DNA of 64,000 nt, from contig NZ_CABFMN010000081.1 of NCBI RefSeq assembly GCF_901875635.1, positions 1 through 64,000 of the forward strand, written 5' to 3'. Numbering within the stretch: the stretch's first letter is position 1; every line of letters begins with the position of its first letter. Positions 42,009 to 51,755 of the stretch are shown piece after piece. The notes under the pieces are model-generated. The model searched no databases, was not told the origin of the DNA, and saw only the letters and a list, made by a program, of their open reading frames with translations. Position numbers and translations under genes: made by a program. Source of the DNA: Xylophilus ampelinus. GTDB lineage: Bacteria > Pseudomonadota > Gammaproteobacteria > Burkholderiales > Burkholderiaceae_C.

Positions 42009-43365
42009 CAGCCGACGCCGGCAGCAGGACGACTGCGCGCAGGCCACCCAGCCGGGACGATGCCTCGAGGCGCACGGTTGCGCCATGGAGCTGCGCCACC
42101 GAGCGCACGATGGCCAAGCCGAGACCGCTGCCCGGAGCCTGCGGCTCGCCGGACCGATAGAAGCGATCGAGCACACGCTCGCGTTCGCCCTGCGGCAGGC
42201 CCGGCCCGCTGTCGTCCACATGCAGTTCGACCCCGGCCGGCGTGGCTTCGATCTCCACATCCACCCGGCCGCCTTCGGGCGTGTACTTGACGGCGTTGTC
42301 GGCCAGGTTGCGCACCATCATGCGCAGCGCTTCTGGATGGCCCTGCACGATCGCCGCGTCGGCACGCCCCAGGCCCACGTCGATGCGGCGCGCCTGCGCC
42401 GCAGGCACCACGTCACCGATAGCGAGCCTCGCGACCTGTACCAGATCGACTGCCTCGCCCGGCGCGCCCGCGGCCGCGCTGGCCTCCTGGCGCGCCAGCG
42501 CAAGCAGTTGCTCGACCAGCCGGGTAGCGCGGTCGATGCCGGCCGACAGCCGCTGCACCGCCACCTCGCGGGCACCGTCGTCCTGCGCGCGTTGAAGGCC
42601 CTGCACTTGCAGCTTGAGCGCGGCCAGGGGCGAACGCAATTCGTGCGCTGCGTCGGCCACGAAGTGCTTCTGCACCTCGAAGGCATGGCGCACGCGGTCG
42701 AAGAGCAGGTTGAGCTCGTGCACCAACGGGCGCACCTCCTCAGGCAGGCCGTCCTCGCTCACGGGCGACAGGTCGTCGGCCTGCCGCGTCGCCACCTGCC
42801 GGCGCACGCGCGCCACCGGCGCCAGCGAGCCGCTCACCACCCACCAGACCACCAGCATGAGCATCGGTGCCATCAGCACCACCGGCCCGACGGTGCGCAG
42901 GGCCAGCGTGCCGGCCATCTGGCGGCGGGCGGCCATGTCCTGCGCGACCTGGATCACGAGGCCCCGCGCCTGCAGCGAGAAGACGCGGTACGTGGTTCCG
43001 CGCGCATTGACGTCGGAGAAACCCAGCACCGCGCGCTGCGGCAGCGCGGCCTCCTCGGCCGATTCGAAGATGCGCTCGCCATCGACGGTCCACACCTGCA
43101 CGACGAATTCGAAGTTCTGCTCGCCGCCGCGAAGGCCGCTGACGGCTGCGCTGGGGGGCAGCCCGGAGCGCAGCGACATCGCCATCTGCTGCATGTGGTA
43201 GTCGAAGATCTCGTCGGCTTCGCGCAGCACCGTGCGGTAGGTGACCAGGGCCTGGACCGCACCCGCCAGCACGATGGCGGCCAGCAGGAACCACAGCAGC
43301 CGGGCGCGCAGCGACCCCACGCGGCGTGGCGCCGGCGCCGCGTGCTCGGAGGCCGGCCCGCTCAT
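41992..43365 (-). CDS. Sensor histidine kinase (OmpR-family partner, QseC/TctE type)
   Basis: A 457-residue inner-membrane kinase. TM1 is about residues 20-42 and TM2 about 155-178 (VVLMAPMLMLVVWWVVSG), with a periplasmic sensor domain between them. HAMP follows; the H-box VADAAHELRSPLAALKLQ carries the phospho-His near residue 240. N, G1 and G2 boxes are visible (RNLADNAVKYTPEGGRV, DSGPGLP, GSGLGLAIV). The start overlaps the response regulator stop (ATGA), so they are one unit. The signal is unknown. Confidence 0.92.
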   Translation of the reverse strand: MSGPASEHAAPAPRRVGSLRARLLWFLLAAIVLAGAVQALVTYRTVLREADEIFDYHMQQMAMSLRSGLPPSAAVSGLRGGEQNFEFVVQVWTVDGERIFESAEEAALPQRAVLGFSDVNARGTTYRVFSLQARGLVIQVAQDMAARRQMAGTLALRTVGPVVLMAPMLMLVVWWVVSGSLAPVARVRRQVATRQADDLSPVSEDGLPEEVRPLVHELNLLFDRVRHAFEVQKHFVADAAHELRSPLAALKLQVQGLQRAQDDGAREVAVQRLSAGIDRATRLVEQLLALARQEASAAAGAPGEAVDLVQVARLAIGDVVPAAQARRIDVGLGRADAAIVQGHPEALRMMVRNLADNAVKYTPEGGRVDVEIEATPAGVELHVDDSGPGLPQGERERVLDRFYRSGEPQAPGSGLGLAIVRSVAQLHGATVRLEASSRLGGLRAVVLLPASAVNLPA

Positions 43366-44021
43366 TCCTTGGGCACCATGTAGCCCACGCCGCGCACGTT
43401 GCGGATCAGGTCGGCACCGAGCTTCTTGCGCAAGCCGTGGATGTAGACCTCCACCGCGTTGCTGCTGATCTCGTCCTTCCAGCTGTAGAGCTTTTCCTCG
43501 AGCTGCTGGCGCGACAGCAGCATGCCCGGACGGGCGATCAGAGGCTCCAGCACGGCCCACTCACGCGCCGAGAGCACGACCGACCGGCCCTCAACCGTCA
43601 CCTCGCGTGTGCTGGGGTTGATGGTCACGCCCATGTGTTCGTACACCGGCTCCGCTCGGCCGGAGGCGCGGCGCAGCAGCGCGCGGATGCGGGCCAGCAG
43701 TTCGTCGAGGTCGTAGGGCTTGAGCACGTAGTCGTCGGCGCCGGCGTCGAGCCCTTCGATGCGCTGCTGCACCGAGTCGCGTGCCGTGGCGATCAGCACC
43801 GGCATGCGCTGCTTGCGCGCCCGCAGGCCGCGCAGGACCTCCAGGCCGTCCTTGCGCGGCAGGCCCAGGTCGAGCAACACCAGGTCGTACTGCTGTGTGC
43901 GCAAGGCGGATTCGGCAGTCTCACCGTCCTTCACCCAGTCGACGGCGTACTGCTCGGCCCGCAGCAGATCGAGCACGGCCTCGCCGATCATCACGTCGTC
44001 TTCGAGCAGCAGCAGGCGCAT
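43362..44021 (-). CDS. OmpR-family response regulator (QseB/TctD-like)
   Basis: A 219-residue two-domain regulator. The receiver has acidic residues ED-D at 7-9, the phospho-acceptor Asp51 in VLLDLGLP and a KPYDLDELLARI segment near residue 101. The C-terminal winged helix has LSAREWAVLEPLIARPGMLL and EVYIHGLRKKLG. It is transcribed first, with the kinase coupled behind it by a four-base overlap. Confidence 0.93.
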   Translation of the reverse strand: MRLLLLEDDVMIGEAVLDLLRAEQYAVDWVKDGETAESALRTQQYDLVLLDLGLPRKDGLEVLRGLRARKQRMPVLIATARDSVQQRIEGLDAGADDYVLKPYDLDELLARIRALLRRASGRAEPVYEHMGVTINPSTREVTVEGRSVVLSAREWAVLEPLIARPGMLLSRQQLEEKLYSWKDEISSNAVEVYIHGLRKKLGADLIRNVRGVGYMVPKE

Positions 44022-44083
44022 GGCGGTTCCCTTGTAGAAAGGCTGGTTCGAGCGCGTCGCGGCGGCCGAAGTTCAGGCAAAGG

Positions 44084-44854
44084 TCAAAGTATGGCGCGCA
44101 CCTCGCGCGCCGCCTCGAAGAGCAGCGGCAGCATGTCGCGCTGCAGCGCCTCCTCCGAATGACGCGTGCCGGACAACACCACATTCAGCGCCGCGACCGT
44201 CTGCCCGCGCATGTCGCGCAATGGCACGGCCAGGGCTTGGACGCCCAGTTCGTGTTCCTCGCTGGCGAAACAGTAATCCTGCTTGCGCACCAGAACCAGT
44301 GTCTGGCGCAGCAGCCGGGTCTGGGTGACGGTGTGCGGCGTGAGCCTTGCCAGCGTCCGGCCCTTGAGCCAACTCGTGAGCTGTGGCGCCGTCAGCGCAG
44401 CCAACAGCACGTGTCCGGTGGACGTGGCATGCGCCGGCAGTCGTGCGCCCAGGTGCAGGCCGTAGGCCAGCACGCGGGTGGGGGCACCGTAAGCGCCGCT
44501 GCGCGCCACGATGACGACCTCCTCCCCGTCGAGCACGACGGCCGAGAACGATTCGCCGGTCTGCGCCGCAAGCCGGTTCAGCGTGGGTTGCAGGGCCCGC
44601 GGCAACCGCGACGACGAGAGATAGCTGCCCGAGAAGCGCAGCACCTTGGGTGCCATCCAGAAGTAGCTGCCGTCGGTCTCGAGGTAGCCCAGGTGCGCGA
44701 GCGTGAGCAGGTGCCGCCGGGCCGCGGCGCGGGTGATGCCGGCACGCTCGGCCGCCAGGGTGGCGTTGAGACGCTGGCGTTCGGTGTCAAAGCTTTCCAG
44801 CACGGCCATGCCCTTGGCGATGCCTTCGATGAAATCGGCCTTGGCGATGGTCAT
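44084..44854 (-). CDS. pobR: IclR-family regulator, probable PobR of the divergent pobA
   Basis: A 256-residue IclR-family protein. The winged helix is in residues 10-75 (IAKGMAVLESFDTERQRLNA, then AARRHLLTLAHLGYLETDG). The effector-binding domain follows, with YGAPTRVLAYGLHLGARLPA, STGHVLLAAL and ALAVPLRDMRGQTVAALNVV. It is close to PcaU/PcaR/PobR members that sense 4-hydroxybenzoate or protocatechuate. It is divergent from pobA with a 148-bp shared region containing operator-like palindromes. The ATG at 44854 is used. Confidence 0.85.
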   Translation of the reverse strand: MTIAKADFIEGIAKGMAVLESFDTERQRLNATLAAERAGITRAAARRHLLTLAHLGYLETDGSYFWMAPKVLRFSGSYLSSSRLPRALQPTLNRLAAQTGESFSAVVLDGEEVVIVARSGAYGAPTRVLAYGLHLGARLPAHATSTGHVLLAALTAPQLTSWLKGRTLARLTPHTVTQTRLLRQTLVLVRKQDYCFASEEHELGVQALAVPLRDMRGQTVAALNVVLSGTRHSEEALQRDMLPLLFEAAREVRAIL

Positions 44855-44887
44855 GGAAGTAGCAATCGGAAGTCGGTGAACGGCAGT

Positions 44888-46184
<1,297 letters not shown>

Positions 46185-46266
46185 AAAGGCCCTGCACGGG
46201 TGACCTCACGCCAATAGATGCCGGCACCGCGTTGCCGGCAGTCATGTCCTGGCACCCTTGGCGCCC

Positions 46267-47376
46267 TCACGGGCGCGGCTGCAGCCGCATCAGCTTGCCA
46301 TCCTGGGCATCGGTCAGGACATAGAGCAGCCCGTCGGGGCCCTGGCGCACGTCACGGATGCGCTCGCGCCCGTCCTCCAGCAGCTTGTGTTCGGCCACGA
46401 CCTTGCCGTCCTTGAGCTCCATGCGGTCCAGATAGCCGAACTTGAGCGACCCGACGAAGAGGTTGCCCTTCCAGCCCGAGCCGTACCGGTCGCTGGTCAG
46501 GAAGGCCATGCCCGAGGGCGCGATCGATGGCACCCAGTACTTGAGCGGCTGCTCCATGCCGGCCTGGGTCGTGATGCCGTCGCCGATCTTTCCGCCGCCG
46601 TAGTTCTCGCCGTAGGTGATGACCGGCCAGCCGTAGTTTCGGCCGGCCTGCGGCACGTTGATCTCGTCGCCGCCTTGCGGGCCGTGCTCGTGCATCCAGA
46701 AGCGGCCGTCCGGGCCCAGCGCGGCGCCCTGGCCGTTGCGGTGGCCGTAGCTCCAGATCTCGGGCAGCGCGCCGGCACGATTCACGAAGGGGTTGTCCGC
46801 GGGCGCCTTGCCGTCCTTCCGGATGCGGATCACCTTGCCCAGGTGGTTGTCCAGCGTCTGGGCGTCATCCTTGCGGCTGAAGCGGTCGCCCAGGGTCATG
46901 AACAGCGTGCCGTCGGGCATCTCGACGATGCGGCAGCCGAAGTGGTGGCGGCTGGCCACCTTCGGCTTCTGGCTGAAGAGGACCTGGACGTTCTCCAGCC
47001 GCGTGCGATCGGCCGACAGTTGCGCCTTGGCCAGCGCCGTGCCGTTGGCGCTGCCGCCGGCATCGGGCTCCGAGTAGCAGAAGTAGACGGTGCGGTTGCT
47101 GGCGAAGGCCGAATCGGTGATGACGTCGAGCAGGCCGCCCTGCCCGCCCGCGGCGACAGCAGGCAGGCCCTGCAGCGCCTCGTTCAAGCGCCCGCCGGGC
47201 TCGACGACGCGCATCCGGCCCGGCTTTTCGGTCACCAGGAAGCGCCCGCCCGGCAGGAAGGCAACGGCCCAAGGGTTCTCCAGCCCGGAAATCACCACCT
47301 CGGTGCGCACCGGCGCCTGCGCCAGCGCCGCCCCTGCCCAGACGAGCCCCATCCACATCGCGTGTTTTGCCTTCAT
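46267..47376 (-). CDS. PQQ-dependent sugar dehydrogenase (YliI/soluble aldose dehydrogenase type)
   Basis: A 369-residue secreted beta-propeller enzyme. A signal peptide (MKAKHAMWMGLVWAGAALAQ) is followed by the glucose/sorbosone dehydrogenase domain: GLENPWAVAFLPGGRFLVTE, GGLLDVITD, the catalytic-site HHFGCRIVEMPDGTLF, and MHEHGPQGGDEIN. It oxidises aldoses in the periplasm, the exact substrate unknown. The ATG at 47376 gives the signal peptide. It is divergent from the NlpC/P60 gene. Confidence 0.88.
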   Translation of the reverse strand: MKAKHAMWMGLVWAGAALAQAPVRTEVVISGLENPWAVAFLPGGRFLVTEKPGRMRVVEPGGRLNEALQGLPAVAAGGQGGLLDVITDSAFASNRTVYFCYSEPDAGGSANGTALAKAQLSADRTRLENVQVLFSQKPKVASRHHFGCRIVEMPDGTLFMTLGDRFSRKDDAQTLDNHLGKVIRIRKDGKAPADNPFVNRAGALPEIWSYGHRNGQGAALGPDGRFWMHEHGPQGGDEINVPQAGRNYGWPVITYGENYGGGKIGDGITTQAGMEQPLKYWVPSIAPSGMAFLTSDRYGSGWKGNLFVGSLKFGYLDRMELKDGKVVAEHKLLEDGRERIRDVRQGPDGLLYVLTDAQDGKLMRLQPRP

Positions 47377-47555
47377 ATGCACACCTTTGCCGGTCGAAAA
47401 GAACACTTTGTCGTTAACTTAGTGGCAAAGACCGAGCCATCCACCAATGACCCCAGGCAATGAAAACTGCAGCTGTTACAACTTTTATTCTGCTGCACTG
47501 CAATAAACTCAGCAAAATCAATGGGTTACACTACTTTTTGAATCAATATTCCAAA

Positions 47556-47584
47556 TTGACATCGTTCAGTGTCATCAATATCCT
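47556..47584 (+). promoter_or_regulatory. Consensus-like promoter before the NlpC/P60 gene
   Basis: TTGACA (47556-47561) and TATCCT (47579-47584) are spaced by 17 bp, close to the sigma-70 consensus, in an unusually AT-rich 130-bp stretch. Expected initiation is near 47591, only about two bases before the ATG at 47593, so the mRNA could be leaderless. Confidence 0.6.
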
Positions 47585-47592
47585 ACGCGCCC

Positions 47593-48141
47593 ATGCGTCA
47601 AATTGTCCTCACCGCTCTGGCCCTCGCTCTTGCCGCCTCTGCCTACGCAGCCCCGCAACAGAACCAGACCGATGAGATGGACAAGACCCTGGCCGATCGC
47701 GGGTTCATGGGCCATATCGACAACGTGCGCCACGCAGTGACCGACCGCACATCCGAACTGGTGGTCAGCGCCATAGGCTTCCTCGGCGTCCCCTACCGCC
47801 GCGGCGGCAACAGCGCCGAGACGGGCTTCGACTGCAGCGGCTTCGTCCGCGCCATGTACAACAAGTCGGTCGGCCTTCTGCTCCCGCGCCGCGCCGAAGA
47901 GCAGGCCGCCGCCACCGAGAAGATCGACCGCAGCGACCTCAAGCCCGGCGACCTCGTCTTCTTCAACACCATGCGCCGCGCCTTCAGCCATGTCGGCATC
48001 TACATCGGCGACGGCAAGTTCATTCATTCCCCCCGCACCGGCTCCGAAGTCCGCGTCGAAGACATGAACGGCAGCTACTGGCAGCGCCGCTTCAACGGCG
48101 CCCGCCGCGTCATCGAAGACAACAAGACGGCCGGCGAATAA
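47593..48141 (+). CDS. NlpC/P60 family cell-wall peptidase
   Basis: A 182-residue secreted endopeptidase. The signal peptide is MRQIVLTALALALAASAYAA. The domain has the catalytic Cys in GFDCSGFVRAMY near residue 82, the His in SHVGIYIGDGKFIH with both conserved histidines, and the VPYRRGG stretch before the Cys. It cleaves peptidoglycan cross-linking peptides. The longer open frame (from 47569) overlaps the promoter and is rejected. A strong terminator follows 25 bases after the stop. Confidence 0.92.
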   Translation: MRQIVLTALALALAASAYAAPQQNQTDEMDKTLADRGFMGHIDNVRHAVTDRTSELVVSAIGFLGVPYRRGGNSAETGFDCSGFVRAMYNKSVGLLLPRRAEEQAAATEKIDRSDLKPGDLVFFNTMRRAFSHVGIYIGDGKFIHSPRTGSEVRVEDMNGSYWQRRFNGARRVIEDNKTAGE

Positions 48142-48165
48142 GCGTCCCGGCCCGGCGCCAGATGA

Positions 48166-48191
48166 AATCCCGCACGCCGCGGGATTTTTTT
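48166..48191 (+). terminator. Intrinsic terminator after the NlpC/P60 gene
   Basis: AATCCCGC (48166-48173) and GCGGGATT (48179-48186) pair, followed by a T-run to 48191. It serves the plus-strand peptidase gene; the minus-strand methyltransferase gene ends nearby at 48221. Confidence 0.88.
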
Positions 48192-48220
48192 CGTCCGCCG
48201 CCAGTCGCCAGTCGCCAGCG

Positions 48221-49180
48221 TCAGTCTGCGCGGTAGATCAGCACCTTGAGTGCCCGTACGGGCGCCGCATCCGCGAACGCGGGTGGATTGGCCAGACGCT
48301 CGACAAAGCGCAGCGCGGGCGCCTCGGCCTGCACCAGTGCCTGCAGAAACTCCGGCCCCAGTTCCGGCGCGTTGAGGCACAGCATCGCGTGCCCGCCAGG
48401 CGCCAGCAACTCCGGCAGACGCCGCACGATGCGCCCGTAGTCCTTGGTGGCGACGAAGCTGCCCTTCTGGAAGCTCGGCGGATCGACGATGGCGAGCGCA
48501 TACGGCCCCTCGCGGCCGATGCGCCCCCAGGACTTGAAGATGTCGTGACCCAGAAAGCTCGCCCCGCCCTCCAGGCCGTTGAGCCGGTGGTTCTGCTGAC
48601 CGATCGCCAGCGCGCCGCTGCTCATGTCCATGTTCAGCACCTGGTCGGCGCCGGCGTGCAGCGCCGCCACCGAAAAGGCGCAGGTGTAGGCGAACAGGTT
48701 CAGCACCTTCAGGCGCGGCGTCCAGCCGCCGCCGGTGCGCGACGCGGCATCGGCGGCCACGCGCCCGGCGATGTGCTCGCGCACCCAGCGCCGGCCCGCC
48801 GCCATGTCGAGGAAGAGGCCATGGTTCTGGCCGCGCAGCACGTGCACGCGGTAGCGCAGCCCGTCTTCCGTCACCTCGTGCGGATCGGGCGCCGCACCGG
48901 CCATGAGGCGCGTGTCGGCGCGCCCGCCGCCTTCGCGCACCTGCAACACCCAGTTCAGCGGCCCGGCATCGAGCTGCCGCCAGCGCTCGGCCAAGGCGTC
49001 GCCGATGGCATCGATCTCGGCCTCGTCCATCGCGCGAAAGCTGGTGAGCAGCAGCACGGGCGGGTACGCGTCGAGTGCCCAGTGTTCGCAGCCAGGATGC
49101 AGCCCGCCGCGGCCGTGGAAAAGGCGCACGGCCTCGGTGGGCAGGTCCATGCGGGCGATGGCGTCGAGCAGGGGTTGCAT
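48221..49180 (-). CDS. Class I SAM-dependent methyltransferase (RlmI/RlmK-like)
   Basis: A 319-residue protein. The C-terminal half is a Rossmann methyltransferase: VLNLFAYTCAFSVAALHAGA (SAM-binding, motif I), LNMDMSSGALAIGQQNHRLN and IVDPPSFQKGSF (motif IV) resemble rRNA cytosine C5 or G methyltransferases of the RlmI/RlmK group. The N-terminal ~110 residues lack a clear PUA domain. The ATG at 49180 is chosen. The exact target is not known. Confidence 0.85.
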   Translation of the reverse strand: MQPLLDAIARMDLPTEAVRLFHGRGGLHPGCEHWALDAYPPVLLLTSFRAMDEAEIDAIGDALAERWRQLDAGPLNWVLQVREGGGRADTRLMAGAAPDPHEVTEDGLRYRVHVLRGQNHGLFLDMAAGRRWVREHIAGRVAADAASRTGGGWTPRLKVLNLFAYTCAFSVAALHAGADQVLNMDMSSGALAIGQQNHRLNGLEGGASFLGHDIFKSWGRIGREGPYALAIVDPPSFQKGSFVATKDYGRIVRRLPELLAPGGHAMLCLNAPELGPEFLQALVQAEAPALRFVERLANPPAFADAAPVRALKVLIYRAD

Positions 49181-49233
49181 GTCAGTGTTCAGAATGAAAA
49201 AGCCGCGCAACCCGCATCGGGATTGCGCGGCCA

Positions 49234-49250
49234 GCTATCGAAAAGATAGC
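49234..49250 (+). repeat. Palindromic repeat core after lpdA
   Basis: GCTAT-CGAAAAG-ATAGC lies in the spacer between the lpdA stop and the methyltransferase start; only the core is kept. Confidence 0.5.
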
Positions 49251-49263
49251 AAGCGGTAGCGCG

Positions 49264-51099
49264 TCAGCCAGCCTTCTTCTGCGGCGGCAGGTCGGTGCAG
49301 GTGCCGTGCGCCACTTCGGCCGCCATGCCGATCGACTCGCCCAGCGTGGGGTGCGGGTGAATGGTCTTGCCGATATCGATCTCGTCGGCGCCCATCTCGA
49401 TGGCCAGCGCGATCTCGCCGATCATGTCGCCGGCATGCGTGCCGACGATGCCGCCACCGAGGATGCGGTGCGTCTCCGCGTCGAACAGCAGCTTGGTGAA
49501 GCCCTCGTCGCGCGTGTTGGCGATGGCACGGCCCGACGCGGTCCACGGGAAGTGGCCCTTCTTGATCTTGATGCCCTCGGCCTTGGCCTGGTCCTCGGTC
49601 AGGCCCACCCACGCCACCTCGGGGTCGGTGTAGGCCACGCTGGGGATCACGCGGGCGTTGAAGGCGGCGGCCGCCAGTTCCTTGCTGCCCTGCTGCTCGC
49701 CCGCGATGACCTCGGCGGCCACGTGCGCCTCGTGCACCGCCTTGTGGGCCAGCATGGGCTGGCCGACGATGTCGCCGATGGCGAAGATGTGCGGCACGTT
49801 GGTGCGCATCTGGATGTCGACCGGGATGAAGCCGCGGTCGCTCACCGTCACGCCGGCCTTGTCGGCGCCGATCTTCTTGCCGTTGGGGCTGCGGCCCACG
49901 GCCTGCAGCACGAGGTCGTAGACCTGCGGCTCCTTGGGTGCGTTGGCGCCCTCGAACATGACCTTGATGCCGTCCTTGGTCGCTTCTGCGCCGACGGTCT
50001 TGGTGCCGGTCATGATGTGGTCGAAACGCGGGGCGTTCATCTTCTGCCAGACCTTCACCAGGTCGCGGTCCGCGCCCTGCATGAGGCCGTCGAGCATCTC
50101 GACCACGTCCAGGCGGGCGCCGAGCGTGGAATACACCGTGCCCATCTCCAGGCCGATGATGCCGCCGCCCAGGATCAGCATGCGCTTGGGGTCGGTGCCC
50201 AGTTCCAGCGCGCCGGTGGAGTCGACCACGCGCGGATCGTCCTTGGGCATGAAGGGCAGGCTCACGGCCTGCGAGCCGGCCGCGATGATGGCGTTGCGGA
50301 ACTTGACGACCTTCTTGCTGCCGGTCGTTTCCGAGCCGCTGCCCGTGGTCTCGTCGACCTCGAGGTGGTAGGCATCGAGGAAGGTGCCCAGGCCGCGCAC
50401 GGTGGTCACCTTGCGCATCTTCGCCATCGCCGTGAGGCCGCCCGTGAGCTTGCCGACGACCTTGTTCTTGTGCGCGAGCAGCTTGGCGCGGTCGATCTTG
50501 GGTGCGCCGAACTCCACGCCCAGGTCGGCGAAGTGCTTGACCTCGTCCATCACGGCCGCGACGTGCAGCAGCGCCTTGGAGGGGATGCAGCCCACGTTCA
50601 GGCACACGCCGCCGAGCGTGGCGTAGCGCTCCACGAGCACCGTCTTCATGCCCAGATCGGCCGAGCGGAAGGCGGCCGAGTAGCCGCCGGGGCCGGCGCC
50701 CAGCACCAGCGTGTCGCACTCGATGTCGACCTTGCCCGTGTAGGTGGATGCTACGGATTTGATAGCTGGCGCCGCAGATGGGGCGGACGCTGGAGCCGCT
50801 TTTGGCTCGGAAGGCGCAGGCGCCGGAGCGGGCGCGGAAGCCGGCGCGGCGGCAGCGCCCTCGGCGGCCTCCACCGTCAGCACCACCGAGCCTTCGCTGA
50901 TCTTGTCGCCGACCTTCACCGAGACCGACTTCACGAGGCCGGCGTGGCTCGACGGGATCTCCATCGAGGCCTTGTCGGACTCGACGGCGATGAGCGACTG
51001 CTCGACCTTGATCGTGTCGCCGGGCTTGACCAGCACCTCGATCACCGCGACTTCGCTGAAATCGCCGATGTCCGGCACCTTGACTTGTTGTTCGCTCAT
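49264..51099 (-). CDS. lpdA: Dihydrolipoyl dehydrogenase with N-terminal lipoyl domain (E3)
   Basis: A 611-residue pyruvate dehydrogenase E3 subunit. Residues 1-80 are a lipoyl domain with the lipoylated Lys in [13 protein letters not shown] linker rich in Ala/Pro (about 82-125) follows, and it includes a copy of the palindromic repeat. The flavoprotein part has LVLGAGPGGYSAAFRSADLG, the redox disulfide in GGVCLNVGCIPSK, and the C-terminal HAHPT-like active-site segment IHPHPTLGES. Fused lipoyl-E3 is known in betaproteobacteria. The ATG at 51099 is used. It is last in aceE-aceF-(peptidase)-lpdA. Confidence 0.95.
   Translation of the reverse strand: MSEQQVKVPDIGDFSEVAVIEVLVKPGDTIKVEQSLIAVESDKASMEIPSSHAGLVKSVSVKVGDKISEGSVVLTVEAAEGAAAAPASAPAPAPAPSEPKAAPASAPSAAPAIKSVASTYTGKVDIECDTLVLGAGPGGYSAAFRSADLGMKTVLVERYATLGGVCLNVGCIPSKALLHVAAVMDEVKHFADLGVEFGAPKIDRAKLLAHKNKVVGKLTGGLTAMAKMRKVTTVRGLGTFLDAYHLEVDETTGSGSETTGSKKVVKFRNAIIAAGSQAVSLPFMPKDDPRVVDSTGALELGTDPKRMLILGGGIIGLEMGTVYSTLGARLDVVEMLDGLMQGADRDLVKVWQKMNAPRFDHIMTGTKTVGAEATKDGIKVMFEGANAPKEPQVYDLVLQAVGRSPNGKKIGADKAGVTVSDRGFIPVDIQMRTNVPHIFAIGDIVGQPMLAHKAVHEAHVAAEVIAGEQQGSKELAAAAFNARVIPSVAYTDPEVAWVGLTEDQAKAEGIKIKKGHFPWTASGRAIANTRDEGFTKLLFDAETHRILGGGIVGTHAGDMIGEIALAIEMGADEIDIGKTIHPHPTLGESIGMAAEVAHGTCTDLPPQKKAG
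50750..50812 (+). repeat. Palindromic repeat inside the lpdA linker
   Basis: The core GCTAC-GGATTTG-ATAGC (50750-50766) is followed by a GC-rich tail ending CTTTTGGCTCGGAAGG. Read on the minus strand it gives an in-frame EPKAAPASAP-type linker. The tail resembles those at 6784 and 53092. Confidence 0.7.
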
Positions 51100-51145
51100 G
51101 TGCTGTCCCCTATCAGTGTTCCGTTGCGGGCGCCGAACGTGCGGT

Positions 51146-51733
51146 TCAGCCGCCCTTGAGTTTGAGAGTGATGATTTCCAGCGGGCCCGCCGTGCTGCGG
51201 TCGAACTCGCAACCTGCGGCCAGCCCGGCCTCGGCCACTTCGCGCGCGCCCTTGGCGCGACCGTACGCGGCATGCATCGCGCCGAGCGCGAAGCTGCGGC
51301 CCGAGCCGATGCTCCAGAATTCCTTGAACTCGAAGACCTCGCGGTAGCTGTACACGCCGTAGATGCCGCTCGCATTGGCCAGCAACAGGCTGAACTGGCT
51401 GGACTCGTAGGGGTCGTGGTCCTCCTCCTTGGTCTGCAGGAAGAACGTCTCCTTGAGCATCGGATGCAGCTTGGTGAAGGTGAGGAACACCTCGTCCTTG
51501 CTGCCCAGCCGGATGTCCGCCTTGGGCATCGCCGCGAGCGCGTGGCGCAGCACCGGAAAGTGCGCGAGCGAGCCCGAGGCGGCGAACACGTTGCGGCCGT
51601 TCGCGCCGTCGATGGTGAACAGCTTGCGGTTGTCCTCCGATCGGTGCGACAGCCGCGTGTCCCCGAAGGTCACGAGCGTGTCGGCACCGATCGCCACCTG
51701 GCCGCCCTTGCGAACGGCCACCACGGTTGTCAT
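51146..51733 (-). CDS. Proteasome-superfamily Ntn peptidase, HslV-like (BPH-type)
   Basis: A 195-residue Ntn hydrolase of the proteasome/HslV superfamily. After Met removal it would begin TTVVAVRKGGQVAIGADTLV, where Thr1 is the nucleophile and the Asp at position 17 matches HslV. The position equivalent to HslV Lys33 is Asp here, with a Lys three residues later (NRKLF), by simple counting from memory. No HslU-type ATPase is near. Betaproteobacteria have a recognised proteasome homologue of this kind (called BPH). It lies between aceF and lpdA with 22- and 46-bp gaps. Confidence 0.8.
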   Translation of the reverse strand: MTTVVAVRKGGQVAIGADTLVTFGDTRLSHRSEDNRKLFTIDGANGRNVFAASGSLAHFPVLRHALAAMPKADIRLGSKDEVFLTFTKLHPMLKETFFLQTKEEDHDPYESSQFSLLLANASGIYGVYSYREVFEFKEFWSIGSGRSFALGAMHAAYGRAKGAREVAEAGLAAGCEFDRSTAGPLEIITLKLKGG

Positions 51734-51755
51734 CGGTTGCGGCCCGCGGTGAGCG

